In this document: positions 10,332-22,344 of the stretch, in pieces
Position numbering within the stretch: position 1 is the stretch's first letter
Layout: every line of letters begins with the position of its first letter
Assembly (NCBI RefSeq): GCF_008728515.1
Contig: NC_044977.1
Coordinates: forward strand, 6,781,501 to 6,845,500
Direction: 5' to 3'
DNA length: 64,000 bases
From: Papio anubis
Taxonomy: Eukaryota; Chordata; Mammalia; Primates; Cercopithecidae
Position numbers and translations under genes: made by a program
The notes under the pieces: model-generated
Told to the model about the DNA's origin: nothing
The model's input: only the letters and a program-made list of their open reading frames with translations
The model's database searches: none

Positions 10332-10648
10332 GGCCAGGAGCGGTGGCTCACGCCTGTAATCCCAGAACTTTGGGAGGTCGAAGTGGGTGGATCACAAGGT
10401 CAGGCGTTTGAGACCAGCCTGGCCAACATGGTCAAACCCAGTCTCTACTAAAAATACAAAACTTAGCCGGGCGTGGTGGTGGGCACCTGGAATCCCAGCT
10501 ACTTAGGAGGCTGAGGCAAGAGACTCGATTGAACCCAGGAGGCAGAGGTTGTAGTGAGCCAAGATCGCGCCACTGCACTCCAGCTTGGGCAACAGAGCAA
10601 GACTCTATCTCAAAAAACAAAAAACAAAAAACAAAAAAACAAAAAAAA
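10332..10648 (+). mobile_element. AluS-like SINE
   Basis: Complete Alu beginning GGCCAGGAGCGGTGGCTC and ending in an (AAAAAAC)n-type tail. Flanks AAAAAAGTATTAGT and AAAAAAAGTAGTAATT suggest an imperfect TSD. It forms an inverted pair with the Alu 257 bp upstream. Confidence 0.9.
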
Positions 10649-10654
10649 GTAGTA

Positions 10655-12400
10655 ATTACTTCCACCATCTGCTTTGAAATTATTAAAATCCTGGAATAAA
10701 AGCAACAAGCCTCAGTAGGATTTACAAATATTTCATTGTTTTACCAAGAAACAGTGATAAATTTGGTAGATTTCAGATAATTGCATTGTCATCTGTTTAA
10801 TGTTAATTTTAAGCCACTATTCCAAAAGGGAGATTAAGAAATCTTGAATAAAATGACTGCTTTTCATAAGCTATTTTATTTTGTTCATTTATTCAAATAA
10901 AATCTATTATTTCTCCATTCTTTCTTTTAATAATTTTCATTTTCAAGCATGTATTATGATAGTCACTATGTAGTTTTAGTCAAATACGATAATTTCTTTA
11001 AAATTTCCTTAACATTCAACAATCATTATAAGAGCATCAAATTTTATTTTTAAAATTCAACAAGAAAAATTCTGATTTTTGATTTAAATAAGTTTTATTT
11101 AAGCTGTATGAAATATTTAACCTGCATTAGACATGGTTTGCATCAATTACCATATTTTAAAGTATATGTGTTTTCAAATATTAAACTAAATATAGCTTTA
11201 TTCTTGAGTATTATTATTCAATGCTTCAAAATCAATTATGTATGCTATCAAAAATTTTAAAAGATAGTTTATTATAATTAAAAGTTTAAAATGCCAAATT
11301 ATTATAAAATAGATGGCAGCAAATATTTGTATATTCATTTTACTCAGTTTCAAAAAGCAAATGAAATGCATCTTTTTTTGTATGTGGAGCTACTATGTTA
11401 TTTTGTTCCTTCTTTGTATGTACTTCTGAATCTAGCAAAATGTTATCCCTTGGGAAAATATCATTTAAAAATTTATTAAAATATTATGAGTTTTATTAAA
11501 TACATTTAGGAACTACTCAATCTGATATTTCCTTTCAGAGACTGATTTGTAAGCAAACATATATATATTATCAGAAAAATTCTGCACTACAAAATATACT
11601 CATATTTTCCTAATTTCTGTGATCATGAAACACTTTTTTTGGTGAGCATGCACCTCCATATGTCATTGTAAAATTTATTAACTAAATAAGTTAAGTTATA
11701 AGTTGTTAATTGAAAATGATTTCAAACAAGTTTCTAATATTGCAGAACCATTTCAGAATGTTCCTATGCTAGCTTTCAGTCAAGTCAGGATGATTGTTTT
11801 CATTTTATGTATAAAATAGCTGCTCAGCTGTTTCTGTTTCTTACAATAGTTTAACAATTTTTAAAGGACATTTACATCAGTACAGTATCAAATTTGACCA
11901 ACTTCTTTACCCATTCGATTGGAAATTACTCACTAATTAACATTATGTTTGCACACCACCCCCTGCACATTGTCTCTGAAGTGTATTTTGACATATTAAA
12001 ACCCACCCTTTCCTAATGTTATGTTTCAAATATGAAATGCTTTTTTCCCAAGCACAGCTTTTCTAGTAAACAAAGTACAAATAAGTGGTTATTTGTAGCC
12101 TTTCTGACATGCATTTATACATTTCAAACTGTAGCTGCAGAATGTCAAAACAATGGCATGCAAAATAAAAAAGAAAAAGTTTCTTACTGATTCCTTCAAA
12201 AACAGACAGCAGTCATAGGAAGAAAAGGGATAGGGATTGCCCACGAGGTAGATGTGTGTATAATAAACTGAAAGTAATTACAATATTTCTAATGTAGATT
12301 TATGAGATCTCAATGGGTTTGAAGGAAAGCATATAGGTCAGTGTTTTGAAGCAGGGGTACACATCAAAAATTTCTAAGGAGCTTTTAAAAATAAATGTGC
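10655..12400. other. 1.7 kb AT-rich non-coding stretch
   Basis: Strongly AT-rich. No repeat class, RNA or coding frame is recognised; the frame at 11291-11479 has no signature. Confidence 0.5.
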
Positions 12401-12403
12401 TCA

Positions 12404-12708
12404 GGCCGAGTGCTGTGGCTGACCTCAGTAATCCCAGCAGTTTGGGAGGCTGAGGTGGGCGGATCACTTGGCCCAGGAGCTGGAGACCAGCCCCGGCAAT
12501 CTGGCGAAACCCCATCTCTACAAAAAATTAGCTGGGTGTGTGGCACATGCCTATAGTCCAGCTACTCTGGAGGTTGAGGTGGGAGGATTACCTGAGCCAG
12601 GGAGGTTGAGACTGCAGTGAACCGAGATCGGCCACTGCACTCCAGCCTGGGAGATGAAGCTAGACCATATATCAAAAAAAATTAAAAAATAAATAAAAAT
12701 TTAAAAAG
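12404..12708 (+). mobile_element. AluJ-like SINE, diverged
   Basis: Starts GGCCGAGTGCTGTGGCTGA and keeps both arms, but with several deletions (for example GGGTGTGTGGCACATGCC and AGATCGGCCACTGC). The tail is AT-rich and decayed. Divergence and the J-type left arm (GGAGACCAGCCCCGGCAA) indicate an old copy. Confidence 0.85.
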
Positions 12709-12709
12709 T

Positions 12710-13300
12710 GGTTAGATTCTATCAGAAACTTACTGAAAAAATATCCCCTTGGGTCCATGAGAAAATGAAATATGTGAATTACAGTTAAAAAATGGTTTGA
12801 ATGATATTTTAGAGGAAGTTCGATTTTACCTAGGTACTGACCATGCTCATTGACTAGTAAATGAATAAAACCCCCTTATACACAAAATGACCCTAAGTGT
12901 TATCTGAATGACATATGTCTTAAAAACTTTACTGTTTTTATATTTGCAGCTGAGGAATTACTTCAATATTGATTTCCTACATTGTTTTATTCTTTCCAAA
13001 AACAAAAGCACTCTTCTGTGCCTCAGCGTTCGTATGACTGCCTCTCTGGTGCTTTGGGTATGAACTTACTGTGATTCCTGAAACCACCCAAAAACGGCAC
13101 TGCGTTGAAATCATAGTTTAGTGAAAGCTCATCTGCAGCATCTCTCATCTCGAGAACATAAAGTTGTTTCAAGTGAAGTAGTATTATAGAATTGAAATCA
13201 GAGTGTCGCCTGGTCACCCTCAGTGTCAAACAATGACTAAACAAAAGACTACGACAACATTTATTGATAGTTTCTTGTTTGTTGGGACCCCCCACCCCTT
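12710..13300. other. non-coding stretch, slightly less AT-rich near 13.05-13.25 kb
   Basis: No recognised repeat or RNA. The minus frame 13023-13379 (118 codons) overlaps the MIR at its upstream end and shows no domain; I regard it as chance. Confidence 0.4.
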
Positions 13301-13304
13301 CAAG

Positions 13305-13435
13305 GAGAGGAAAACTGAGGTACAAAGGGCTTAAGTAAGTTCCCAAGACCGTTAATAGTATCACCAATAGAGCTGGCATTTAAATCCAGAAAGTCTGACT
13401 TGGAAGTTTATGCTTATAACCATTATGCAAAGCAG
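13305..13435 (-). repeat. MIR SINE (reverse)
   Basis: GAGGAAAACTGAGGTACAAA, GGCTTAAGTAAGTTCCCAAG, AGAGCTGGCATTTAAATCCAG, AAAGTCTGACTTGGAAG and ATAACCATTATGC occur in the order of a reverse-complement MIR. This is an ordinary mammal-wide SINE remnant. Confidence 0.75.
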
Positions 13436-13439
13436 AATG

Positions 13440-14624
13440 ATATGTGTATTTTTCACATGACTGGAAGAACCCCAGAAAACCTAATCACATTACCTAAAGG
13501 TCATATGATCTAAAAACGATATTTTCTTTTACCATGCTCTTGGAGTTGTAGCACACCACCGCTCTCATTAATCCTTTATTTCAAGCACAATGTCATCTAG
13601 TATCAGCACACTCTGCCTGCTACTTTGGCTGTGCTGTAGCACTTAATATTTGTTATTTCTATTCGCTTATTCTCTGCATTGAATCATAGCTGTCCTGAGC
13701 TTCCGGCTTTCAGAGGCAAAGCTTCTCTGGGTTCCAAATAAACATGACTAATTTGATATGCTGCTATTATTTTTAAAAGGAAGAAAAGCTGTCACTCCAT
13801 AAGGAAACAAATGCACATTCTAAACACAAACTGCTGAAATTTGTTAGAATGGCTAGTAAAGTATGATAGTAAGAAATTAACTCGTTTGCTGGTTCTTCTA
13901 ACCACCAGCAAAGGATTTCCTAGTTCTAAGCAACTGGTAGTGTCTACTGAGGTCTGGAATAGAATTGCTGTTTACACACAGATGGTCAAGAGACCAAGGA
14001 CAAAATATAGGGAATGGGAGATCCTTAACTCCAGAACAGGATGGTAATAATCTCAGTTCACGGAACTTTTTATTTTCCATTCCTTGGTTTAGTGAGAAAT
14101 TCAAGCTACTTAGCCACTTATTTTGCCATTGGTCCCAACATAAGGCTGACATTAAAGGAAAACAGTTTTCTTGGTTTCAAATATATTTATTTATTATAAT
14201 ATATTTAGAAAATAAATGTTTCAATTGCTGGTAATTTTTTTGTCTATGCCTTTGCTTAAATTGACATTTATATTTGCTTGATCATGAAGAGATCTTTATG
14301 TAACATATGTATATATTTGATGAGTAAAAGATTTTATGTATTATATATTTTTTGCTAATTTTTTTTAGTTTGCTGCACTTTTGTTTTCACTTTAAATATT
14401 TTGATGTGTAGTTCTTAATATTTCTGTGGCCCAAAACACAATTTTTAAAATTGATTGTACACACAGAAACACCTTTCTCTTTCTGAAAGCAGAGTGAAAA
14501 TTCCCCTACATCTTTTTGTAGTCATTTTTAGGCATTTCATTCATAAATTCATCTATGATTTGTCCTGTTGAATTGTAGCCAGTGGCTTTCACCTGCATTT
14601 CTTCCCTCTTTGTACTTTATACAG
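13440..14624. other. non-coding stretch, no features assigned
   Basis: The segment at 13,480-13,740 is of more balanced composition than its surroundings and contains no repeat I recognise. Frames at 13841-14234 overlap one another on both strands and look like chance. Confidence 0.4.
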
Positions 14625-14651
14625 AAAAAAAAAAAAAAAAAAAAAAAAAAA
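14625..14651. repeat. isolated poly(A) run
   Basis: 27 consecutive A residues with no retroelement body immediately upstream. A T run of 19 follows 21 bp later at the start of a reverse AluY. Confidence 0.9.
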
Positions 14652-14672
14652 TCACAGCTTTTTTCCTGTTGC

Positions 14673-14970
14673 TTTTTTTTTTTTTTTTTTTGAGACGGAG
14701 TCTTGCTCTGTGGCCCAGGCTGGAGTGAGTGACGCGATCTCGGCTCACTGCAAGCTCCGCCCCCCGGGTTCCCGCCATTCTCCTGCCTCAGCCTCCCGAG
14801 TAGCTGGGACCACAGGCGCCGCCACCTCGCCCGGCTAATTTTTTGTGTTTTTAGTAGAGACGGGGTTTCACCTTGTTAGCCAGGACGGTCTCGATCTCCT
14901 GACCTTGTGATCCGCCCGCCTCGGCCTCCCAAAGTGCTGGGATTACAGGCTTGAGCCACCGCGCCAGGCC
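14673..14970 (-). mobile_element. young AluY, Old World monkey type, with TSD
   Basis: Reverse Alu from a T run through GAGACGGAGTCTTGCTCTG to GAGCCACCGCGCCAGGCC. The reading GGACCACAGGCGCCGCCACC (reverse of GGCGCCTGTGGTCC) is typical of cercopithecoid AluY lineages. TSD TTCCTGTTGCTTTTT at about 14663-14677 matches CTCCTGCTGCTTTTT ending near 14984 with one or two differences. Nearly free of random mutations, so young. Confidence 0.93.
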
Positions 14971-17900
14971 TCCTGCTGCTTTTTATTCACAAATAGCTTT
15001 AGTTACAGGGGAACAGTAACTGATTCTGATGTTTAGAAGAAGAGCTATTTCTCATTTATTTTCTTGTCCTTGAAAACTACTTAAATTCTTTATGTTTTGA
15101 AGCAAGGGAGAGAGAGGGGAATGTTTGAAAGTTTTCTAATCTAATTAATTGGTAGTTATATTTATTACTATACATACATGTAAGTAATATAATGCAACAA
15201 TATATAAAGAAAACATTGTTTGCAACAAGATAATATTTAAGCTAGTAGTATGAAGTTTCACACTACAGGAAGTTACTGGCAGAAGGACATATATATTTTT
15301 CATTACTGCATATTTAATTTGGTAAATATCACCGTAAAGTTGTGAGGGAATCACTTTGTGATAAAATAAGCTTACCTTCAAAAAAAGGTATTCGTGCACT
15401 TAAAAAAAGGATAAAATAATGATTAAGAAAAGTTCTCCACCTCCCTACTCACGGTTCTCCAAGGACAAGATAATATAAGATATAAATACATCGTGATTTT
15501 CAGCTGAGAAAACGTTTAAGTTTGTAAGTAATTGCTCTCTCTTCTCCCTCACCTGTCCATAAACACATACCCTCATGCTCCCATCCATAACATAGTGCCT
15601 GGTTTAGATTAGAGGATTAAGCAATGTTGAGGAATTATTGTGATTATATCAAAGATAATATATTTTAAAGAAAAAAAAAAGTGAGGCAGATTTCAATGCT
15701 CTTGTCCCTTAAAAGTAGTCATTTAAATAACCATAATTGCTTAGTGTCCAGAAAAAAATGTCAAACTGTTGTAGGACTTTCTCCTTAGTTCAGCTAAAAA
15801 CTGTGTTCTTGTCACACAACCATGAGAGATTAAGCTTGCAGATACTTTGAAGGGTGAGAAAAATGGAATGTATTGGTCAAAAAGGAAAAAAAAAGTGTGG
15901 GGGGGAAATGGAAACTCTCAGCAAAGTGAGAGTTCTGCTAACTGGTTTCCTGCCTCACACATTGAATCCCAGGTACCACCAGGAACAGGAGACCAGGCTC
16001 CTTTCCCCTGCAGAGGCTGCAGACTTAACAAGGCTCCACCCCAGTGCAGACTCCTCCCATGCACACTGTGGCTGAAGATTCTGCTAGGGAGCCCTTTTTT
16101 ATTTGACTGTCTGAAAATTGTTTTGGGAATGTCACATTTTGATAGACTATTATGATTGAAAAATATATTTCAGTAACTATAACTTTCTTCTGCCACTTAT
16201 TTTAATATTTAAAAATTTTAGATATATTCTAAATTAAAGAGCTACACTTAATTATAAAAAGGAAATGTTTGCTTAAAAATTAATTTATGTACATAAACAT
16301 TTTGCAAAAATTGTACAGTGTTTCTATAAAATTTCTACGAATTCCAAATAAAATTAAGATCTCTATCTAGATTACTTCAGAAAAACATATTGATATCTAG
16401 AAAGTAAATGGTCCTTTAGACGTTTGATATCCAATTTGACTATTTATAAATTTTCCAGAAAACTGCTTATACTTTGCCTTCCTTTAAAATATTTATATTA
16501 GTGTTTTAGATTTAAAAGCAATTTTCTTGTAGCAAGTATGAAACTATGTTAAGGAAGAAAATGTGTAAATTCGCATTGCCAAGTAAGAAGCTTATGTTAA
16601 TATTTTACACCTCAACCATGAAAGAAAGTGGTATTAGGCTTACATGTAATTTATCCAGTTAATTTACAGAAACACCACTCCATAATAAAAGAAGCTTCAC
16701 TCCACAGCTTTTATTTTCGGAAAATATCATTGTTTATATTACCTATGAGAATATTGTAATATTTGCTCTAAATAATTATATATATATAAGTAGAATTGCC
16801 TGTGATTTTGTTGTATTTTAATACAGAATCAACTTAGATATGATAAAGCTAAGTCCAATGAAATATATATGCTAGATCTTAAGATGAGATTTAATTAATG
16901 ATATTGCACACCAGATTCCATCCATAATATAAACTATTGTGATCAGTCATATCATACTGCAAATTGGCAAAAGAGTTTGTTGCAATAGTTGTTTTAGGCC
17001 TTCACATTTTCATTTTATACGGAGATTTTCATATCTATATCAATTTTGTTAATAATTAAATAGCAAAAAACTGAAATATAATCAGACTTTATGTATACAA
17101 TCTACTTTACAAGAAAGATTCATAATAAAATAAGAAATTCCCAGATTATTTTAGCTTGTTATTCTTTCCAACTTTATATTAGTTTTAGCTAAAATGACGA
17201 ATTTCCACCTAAAGTATCTATAATCTCTTAGTAAATATGGAATACTTCTTAAGTGTATGCCGATACGCTTTTACTAATGGGAAGTTCTGCATTTCTAGTT
17301 AATCTTTCTGAACTTAACATTTTCATTATGGCTTATTTATATATATATGGAGAGAAATTTGTATTCAAAATACGATTATAATTTTTACTTGTATATTTCC
17401 TCATGTTAAGATTTATCTTTGTAAATAGGTTTAATGGATCTTTACTCACTCTTATAATCTGTTGTCATGAGTTTAAAAGAGTATAGAGTTTAATGTTGAT
17501 GTGTATTGATAAACACCTTTTTTATAATGAACTTGTGATTGAAACTTAACTTTTTTTACATTTTCCTAGCATTTCATTTGTTAATATATATTTTTCAGGG
17601 TGTCAGTGTATTCTTTTCAAATTTTTAAGCTTTCACATATATGGATGCTTTATTTATTTTTATCTCTGTCTGTTTAAATAATTTCTACAATTTTGAACAA
17701 TGTTCAAAGCATTTTGCTGTATTATTTATGTCCTAATATACTGTGTGGTATCTACCTGTATATTGTCAATTCAGAGAAAATACACCAGAGACCTTAGTCA
17801 TAGACACAAAAATCTGGCTCAACTCTCAGGTACTATCTGGACTTACGCTTGTACAATTTTACCAGTATGTCCTGAAGGAAATTATATGTGAGGAATAAAA

Positions 17901-19259
17901 ATATTTTATATAGCTGATGTTCACTGAAGAGTTCTATTTAAAGTATTGATTATAAGGAAAGTACATTAGTTGCCATTTCATTTACCCAAAAGATTTCTGT
18001 GTACGTGGTTTTATTTTGTTTTATTTTTAGAAGATTTTCTAAGGCAGTTTGCTTTCCAAGAAAACACTAATATATCAATAATCCCATAGTTCATAGTTAT
18101 ATCTTATGAAGAAAGCATAAATGTCTGAAGTTTGGCAATGGAAATCAACAATTAATAGTACCCTGTTTAAGAGGGATCAAATTTATCTGTCAATTTTTGA
18201 CAAAAAAAAATCTAAAAGTGAATATGTGATGTAATGGTGGATCAACTCTTAATGAAGAAGTATTCTGAATCATTGGAAGGCTATGTGGTCTTAATCTTAG
18301 CTCATATTTTACTCATTGTTTGGTGATAGGTTCTTATGAAAATCTCCTCTATATATATGTAGAAATTTTATTGGGCTATATGTGACCACAGAGGAGAAAT
18401 CCAACATTGCAGTGGTAATACCCTTAGTTGTCTGAAAACAAATTAAAAGAAATCTAATTACCATGATTAAGAAAGTAATTGGAAGAGTTAAAGTTGTTCA
18501 GTCGTGGTAATCATAAGCAGCGTATCCTGATATCCACCATTTCTAGTCACAGCCATTGCTTTATGAGATGACTGACGTTAAGAGTTACATCATTCTTCTT
18601 GAGAGAAGGATAAGTAACATTAGGACAAATAAGTGGCACTGACGAAATAATAACATAGCTTGTTAAAACTAATCTGCATGATTAATGATTTTTAAAGCAA
18701 TGAGACTCTTACGTGTGCCAATAAAGAAATCATAGAACACAATACACAGTAGTTTTGTGAAATGAACATGCGTTTAAATAAAAAAAAAATATTTTTTAAA
18801 ACAGTGCTTTAATTTTAAAATTTAAATAACAAAACTTCACTATACAGGGTCCTTATAACTCCTCCATTTCAATTTTTTATCACTTATCACAGAGAAATCT
18901 AGACAGCAGTGGTACTTTTTTGTTATAATCTCACTGATATATAGGGTCAAAGGGTAGTCATTAGCAACATCCATCATTTATTTCTCAAGTAATCACATCT
19001 CTGGATATGTCCTTTCAAAAATTTGTTTGAACATACCATGACAAAAGTTTGCATTTCAGTTTTAAACATCACTTAATGCAAAGTTCAACTTGTTTCTGTT
19101 TTAATTATCTTTAAATTAGACTATTATCCTCTTTCTTCTGCTTTTGTTTTTTAACATTATGACTGCAAGTTCTTTAAGGTCAAGATTATTTTCTTATTTT
19201 GTAAAGATATGATGTGGTTAAAAAATAGACACAAAAGTTAGTGGCTTTTTGGGAAGTTA

Positions 19260-19760
19260 ATTTATTACCATCATCCCATAAACAAATCTGCTCTCAGGAT
19301 TACAGATCAGATGCTCCTCATCTGTGGTGGCTCAGCTCCAAGTGGTCACACACAAACCCAGACTCACAGAGGCTTTGACATTGAAAAGCTGGAGCTGTTG
19401 AGGTCACTGCAGTTATCTCCATGCCATTCAGTTAGAAAGGAGAAATTCATATGGGAGGTGCTTAGAAATCAGACCTAAAAGCAGGCAACATCATTTCCAC
19501 TTAAGATGGATAACCAAGTCAGCTTAATTTGCCAGGGCCTCCTGGTAACCCCCTCAGTCACGGGCAAAGAAAGATGATTAGTCACCCTATTTTCACTCAC
19601 TTTCCACTGTGGAAAACTTAGTCCTGTGGCCACACCTAAAGATAAGAAGGCGGAATCTCAGACAGGAACTGGCTCTATGGTCCAGAGAAGGAGGTGGATT
19701 ATGGACTTAGTGGACTGCTGGCAATGTCCTCCACAGAGGGCTCCATCGTATTAATCTTTC
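19260..19760. repeat. possible old interspersed repeat, unassigned
   Basis: Less AT-rich than its flanks, with phrases such as CTCATCTGTGGTGGCTCAGC and TCCTGTGGCCACACCTAA that recall decayed mammalian interspersed repeats. I cannot name a family or orientation. Confidence 0.3.
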
Positions 19761-19863
19761 ACCCAACACCTCTAGCTTGTTACTTGGCTTAGATAGAGCA
19801 ACAACTAAATAAATGTCAGTGAAATAAAATTAATGGCACAGGCATTGCTTTGCTCCTTTAAAC

Positions 19864-19912
19864 TCAAAAACAAAAACAAAAACAAAAAAACAAACAAACA
19901 AAACAAAAAACC
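19864..19912. repeat. (CAAAA)n-type A-rich simple repeat
   Basis: AAAAACAAAAACAAAAACAA and similar units follow one another. It may be a decayed retroelement tail, but no element body is evident before it. Confidence 0.8.
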
Positions 19913-20182
19913 CTGAACAAACATACTTCTGTGTTAAGCTCTAGTATAAGCCTTTGTTCAAAAAAATTATCTAACATAATGATTTGACATTATTAGTGAA
20001 GTCAACTTTCTATCCCAATGTTCAGTCTTCTCAGTCTCAATTAATCAGCTAGTCCTGAATTTAACAAAGTAGCAAAACATATTTTCCTTCAATGGCCTAT
20101 TCACAATTATATTTTATCACTCCCTCCTTTTTTGATCTTGGAAGCTCATCCATTTTAGCTGAATGTCTAACACTTAATTGGC

Positions 20183-20318
20183 AGAATGCTGCAGTGGAAA
20201 GAACAAAAATATGCTGTTTCAGATGATCTCAGTGTTATCCCTACAGCTAGATGGTGTTAAATATATCACTTAAACTCTCTGGACCTAATTTTATCATCCT
20301 TCAAACTACAATATGCTA
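20183..20318 (+). repeat. MIR-like SINE, interrupted by MER2
   Basis: Sequence from GCAGTGGAAAGAACAAAAAT through ATCACTTAAACTCTCTGGAC and TTTTATCATCCTTCAAACT follows the MIR order (tRNA-like head, conserved core, 'cttaacctctctg' block). It then breaks off at the MER2 insertion, as expected if the younger DNA transposon landed in the MIR. Confidence 0.55.
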
Positions 20319-20320
20319 TA

Positions 20321-20613
20321 TAGTTATGCACTATGTAACTGTTTTGCTCAATGACAGACCACATATGCAATGGTGGTCCCATTGATTATAATGTCATATA
20401 TTTATTGTACTTTTCTATATTTAGATATGTTTAGATACACAAATATCATTGTGTTACAATTGCCTACATAGGCTATGTCATATGCTCTATGTGTATAGTA
20501 GGCTATACCATCTAGGATTGTGTAAATACACTCTATAATGTTTGCACCACAATAAAATTGCCAAAGGGTGCAATTCTCAGAACACAGCTCTGTCATTAAG
20601 CAACATATGACTG
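20321..20613 (+). mobile_element. MER2 (Tigger1-related) DNA transposon with TA TSD
   Basis: A 293-bp element whose left end TAGTTATGCACTATGTAACT and right end GCAACATATGACTG are decayed inverse copies of each other, flanked by TA at 20319-20320 and 20614-20615. Interior blocks (ATGACAGACCACATATGCAA, TAGATACACAAATA, GGCTATACCATCTAGG, GTAAATACACTCTATAATG) are those shared by MER2 and Tigger1. It is non-autonomous and has no transposase; the minus frame 20402-20596 is incidental. Confidence 0.88.
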
Positions 20614-21099
20614 TATTAATAAATGTCTTGTCTACTTAAAAGGGCTATGTTGAAAACAAAAATTAGACAATGTAAACTGAGTAGTAATGAACAGTAAAGT
20701 GTCATGAGAACATTGGCTCCCCTTAACCACAATGTCTACTTGTCGAACTGCGTAAAACATTGTGCTTGTGTTTCAGAACGATAATGTAACACAGATTTCA
20801 GAAATCTTTGCTTGTTACCATTCTCTCTTTATTTCAGGTAAAAATATATAGTGAAACATCATGTTATTGGGACTTTTTTCTTTCCTAACACCTCAGAATA
20901 GAATAAATGACTTTTTTCCAAACTTGGAAAAACATTACTTTCATGCTTATGAGAGAAAGTTGAGAATATTTAGAGTTACATCCAGACAATGTATGCTTAA
21001 AAAACTATAGGATGCTGGCTTATTAAGAAAAATATTTTTAAGTAATAAATTTGTTTATGTAATATACAATTATCTGTCCCAGTTAAAAAGTGTTAAGAA

Positions 21100-21383
21100 G
21101 GCCGATCTCACACCTGTAATCCCAGCACTTTGGGAGGCCGAGGCGGGCGGATCACAAGGTCAGGAGATCCAGACCATCCTGGCTAACACGGTGAAATCCC
21201 GTCTCTACTAAAAATACAAAAAATTGGCCGGGCGAGGTGGCGGCACCTGTGGTCCCAGCTCCTCGGGAGGCTGAGGCAGGAGAATGGCGGGAACCCGGGG
21301 GGCGGAGCTTGCAGTGAGCCAAGACGGCACCGCTCACTGCAGCCTGGGAGACAGAGCGAAACTGCATCTCAAAAAAAAAAAAA
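21100..21383 (+). mobile_element. young AluY, Old World monkey type, 5' internal deletion, 15-bp TSD
   Basis: AAAAAGTGTTAAGAA flanks the element at 21085-21099 and after the A tail (ending 21398). The first bases lack about a dozen residues of the A-box region (GGCCGATCTCACACC). The rest is close to AluY with GGCACCTGTGGTCCCAGCT and GGCGGGAACCCGGGG. Loss of the A box would impair its own Pol III promoter. Confidence 0.92.
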
Positions 21384-21399
21384 AAAAAGTGTTAAGAAA

Positions 21400-22344
21400 A
21401 CATATATATTAATATATGAGAATAATTGATACTATAGAATAGATTTTAGTCAATGCCATAAGGCAAGCATTTTTATGTCTCAATTTCTTTACATTTGAAT
21501 TGATTAGAAACACTTAAGACTCCTGTGTGATAATACATTGAAAATGGAAGAAACATGTAGCAGAAGGCTAGGAGAAAAGGCAAGAGCAGGCTTAGAGCAG
21601 TGGTTCGTAAATCGTCTCTTGGGCAACTCAGAATACTTCATCTGCCAAACAGGGAGTGAAAGGTGAAACAGTAGAGCTAAAACTGCCTATTTCACTCACA
21701 GCAGTGCTGCTTTTATCTGATGTACATATGCTTAGGATAAAGAAATTTTACTCTTGTAAGGTGATTTTAAAAACACTGTTTTTTAAAAATAAGTCTTTAA
21801 AACTTTTATCTATTAATGAATGATCTACATGTTGCAAAAATTTGATCAAGTGTCCTAGAGGGAGCGTAAAGGCATAATGAATTTTGTAAACTACATTATG
21901 TTTTTATATAGTGAAGGAGTGTCTAAGAAATATTCTAAAGTGGACAAAAAAGGTAAAAATACATAAAACAGCAAAAACAGTTCATAAAGCTGAACACATA
22001 ATCAGAATCAGCTGAAGCTGACTCATTCAGGATGAGGGAAGAACCCCGAAGGGATACCTGAAGTAAAATGATGTCATGGCTCAGATCTGTCATGACACTT
22101 GCCATGGTCACCACCACCTAGAGATGCAGCATCTTCCTGTCAAGGTGCTATGCTTGGAAGAATCACCAGGCAGATTAAAAACTTAAAGTCCTGGTACAGC
22201 AGGATAAATTAACTTATTGAGTCTGTTAGTTCAGCTAAATACTATCAGTAGTTAGTACTGAAAGAGTGCTTCCGATGTGCCAGACAGCTTCTTAGTAATA
22301 TACATTCAGTGTTTCATGTTGATATTTCAAAATCATTATTCCCC
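21400..22344. other. non-coding stretch without recognised features
   Basis: The minus frame 21935-22117 and others are short and featureless. No repeat is recognised. Confidence 0.4.

Larger units (their letters stand above)
14990..20180. other. 5.2 kb repeat-poor AT-rich non-coding block
   Basis: No Alu, L1 or LTR is recognised apart from a possible old repeat at 19.26-19.76 kb and a simple repeat at 19.87 kb. A GC-richer patch at 15.88-16.09 kb contains frames 15847-16155 and 15854-16075, which overlap in different frames and have no signature. The frame at 17700-17891 also lacks support. Confidence 0.45.

Noticed and set aside
13023..13379. 118-codon minus-strand frame
   Set aside because: Part of it is MIR sequence and the rest has no protein signature; length alone is compatible with chance.
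15847..16155. Two overlapping plus-strand frames in a GC-richer patch, considered as a possible exon
   Set aside because: The frames are in different phases, have low-complexity K/G starts, and show no recognisable domain or convincing splice signals. Not enough to call a gene.
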